Positions 63,884 to 64,000 of a stretch of DNA of 64,000 nt are shown here, piece after piece. Made by a program: the position numbers and the translations under genes. A model generated the notes under the pieces. The model did no database searches and was not told where the DNA came from. It saw nothing but the letters and a program-made list of their open reading frames with translations. Origin of the DNA: Undibacterium umbellatum. Its GTDB lineage: Bacteria; Pseudomonadota; Gammaproteobacteria; Burkholderiales; Burkholderiaceae_D. The stretch spans positions 287,865 through 351,864 of the forward strand of contig NZ_JACOFX010000004.1 of assembly GCF_014284125.1 (NCBI RefSeq). Direction: 5' to 3'. Every line of letters starts with the position of its first letter. Position 1 is the first letter of the stretch.

Positions 63884-64000
63884 AATAAGAAGTGCAACAG
63901 AAGCTAAATTGGTTTGAATGGGAAGATGCGGTAGCATCCGAACTTCCAGACCTCCAAGTCAAAGTTGCCCGAAATGACATACACACATCTTACCCAAGAC
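63884..64000. other. sequence replacing the catalase 5' end
   Basis: Not catalase-like in any frame. It contains an imperfect palindrome around GATGCGGTAGCATC (63928-63941) and TGTTGCACTTC-type sequence on the minus strand next to the junction, which reminds me of insertion-sequence ends. No transposase frame can be judged from 117 bp. Confidence 0.35.

Overview
The window reads as chromosomal DNA of a betaproteobacterium. The mixture of a NodT-type MacAB efflux set, a GcvA-like LysR regulator, PHB-depolymerase-type esterase with its ribbon-helix-helix partner, DUF883 protein, and near-50% GC with strong CTG/GGC usage suggests Burkholderiales, most likely Oxalobacteraceae close to Undibacterium. 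This placement is inference from gene types; no rRNA or other marker gene is present. I saw no tRNA, rRNA or CRISPR array.

Layout. 1-3 kb: end of an AsmA-like gene, a ferritin-like protein and a DUF883 protein. 3-6.7 kb: a four-gene MCE/Mla-type lipid transport operon on the minus strand. 7.3-12.2 kb: a macA-macB-nodT export operon. 12.7-19.6 kb: small membrane protein, YihY/BrkB protein, a shrunken sorbosone dehydrogenase relic, a transglutaminase-like protein, a large GGDEF/EAL sensor and a solute-binding protein. 20-22.6 kb: AT-richer patch with a RelE/HigB-type toxin-antitoxin pair and orphan genes.

23-43 kb is the most interesting part. It holds a secreted GH31 glycosidase with F5/8C and NPCBM modules, a LysR regulator, and a co-directional series encoding 2-keto-3-deoxygalactonokinase (DgoK-like), a RidA protein, an unrecognised TIM-barrel-like protein, an SDR, a PLP enzyme of the D-threonine-aldolase/D-glucosaminate-dehydratase fold, and an N-acyl-D-amino-acid deacylase-type amidohydrolase. 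A KDPG/KDPGal aldolase lies further on. In order these could make a complete oxidative route for an N-acetyl-hexosamine: oxidation to the aldonate, deacetylation, deamination by dehydration with RidA clearing the imine, phosphorylation, and cleavage to pyruvate and glyceraldehyde-3-phosphate. The galacto-type kinase and aldolase and the GH31 type point to GalNAc, but that is a hypothesis. A 269-bp structured MITE-like element sits inside this series. The same stretch carries PEP-mutase-like, HAD and YdcF genes, a BlaI/BlaR1-type pair with two clear operators, and a GH43 gene broken by a one-base frameshift.

43-52.5 kb: a repeat-rich spacer with a hexanucleotide tandem array, a TonB-receptor relic and a second MITE-like palindrome, then an intact TonB-dependent receptor, and a translationally coupled response regulator / histidine kinase / DUF4212 / sodium-solute symporter operon.

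52.5-60 kb is a patchwork of orphan small genes, a CheW plus chemoreceptor pair and a visibly GC-richer VOC/VOC/AraC block. Three copies of a short AATGT(A/C)AGA-type repeat in one orientation punctuate it, suggesting modular gain. 60-64 kb: RHH regulator plus PHB-depolymerase-like esterase, then a large-subunit catalase gene that has lost its 5' part, including the catalytic His and Asn, at an abrupt junction near 63880.

Dispersed repeats are unusually frequent for 64 kb: at least six families were seen by eye, several in inverted pairs.
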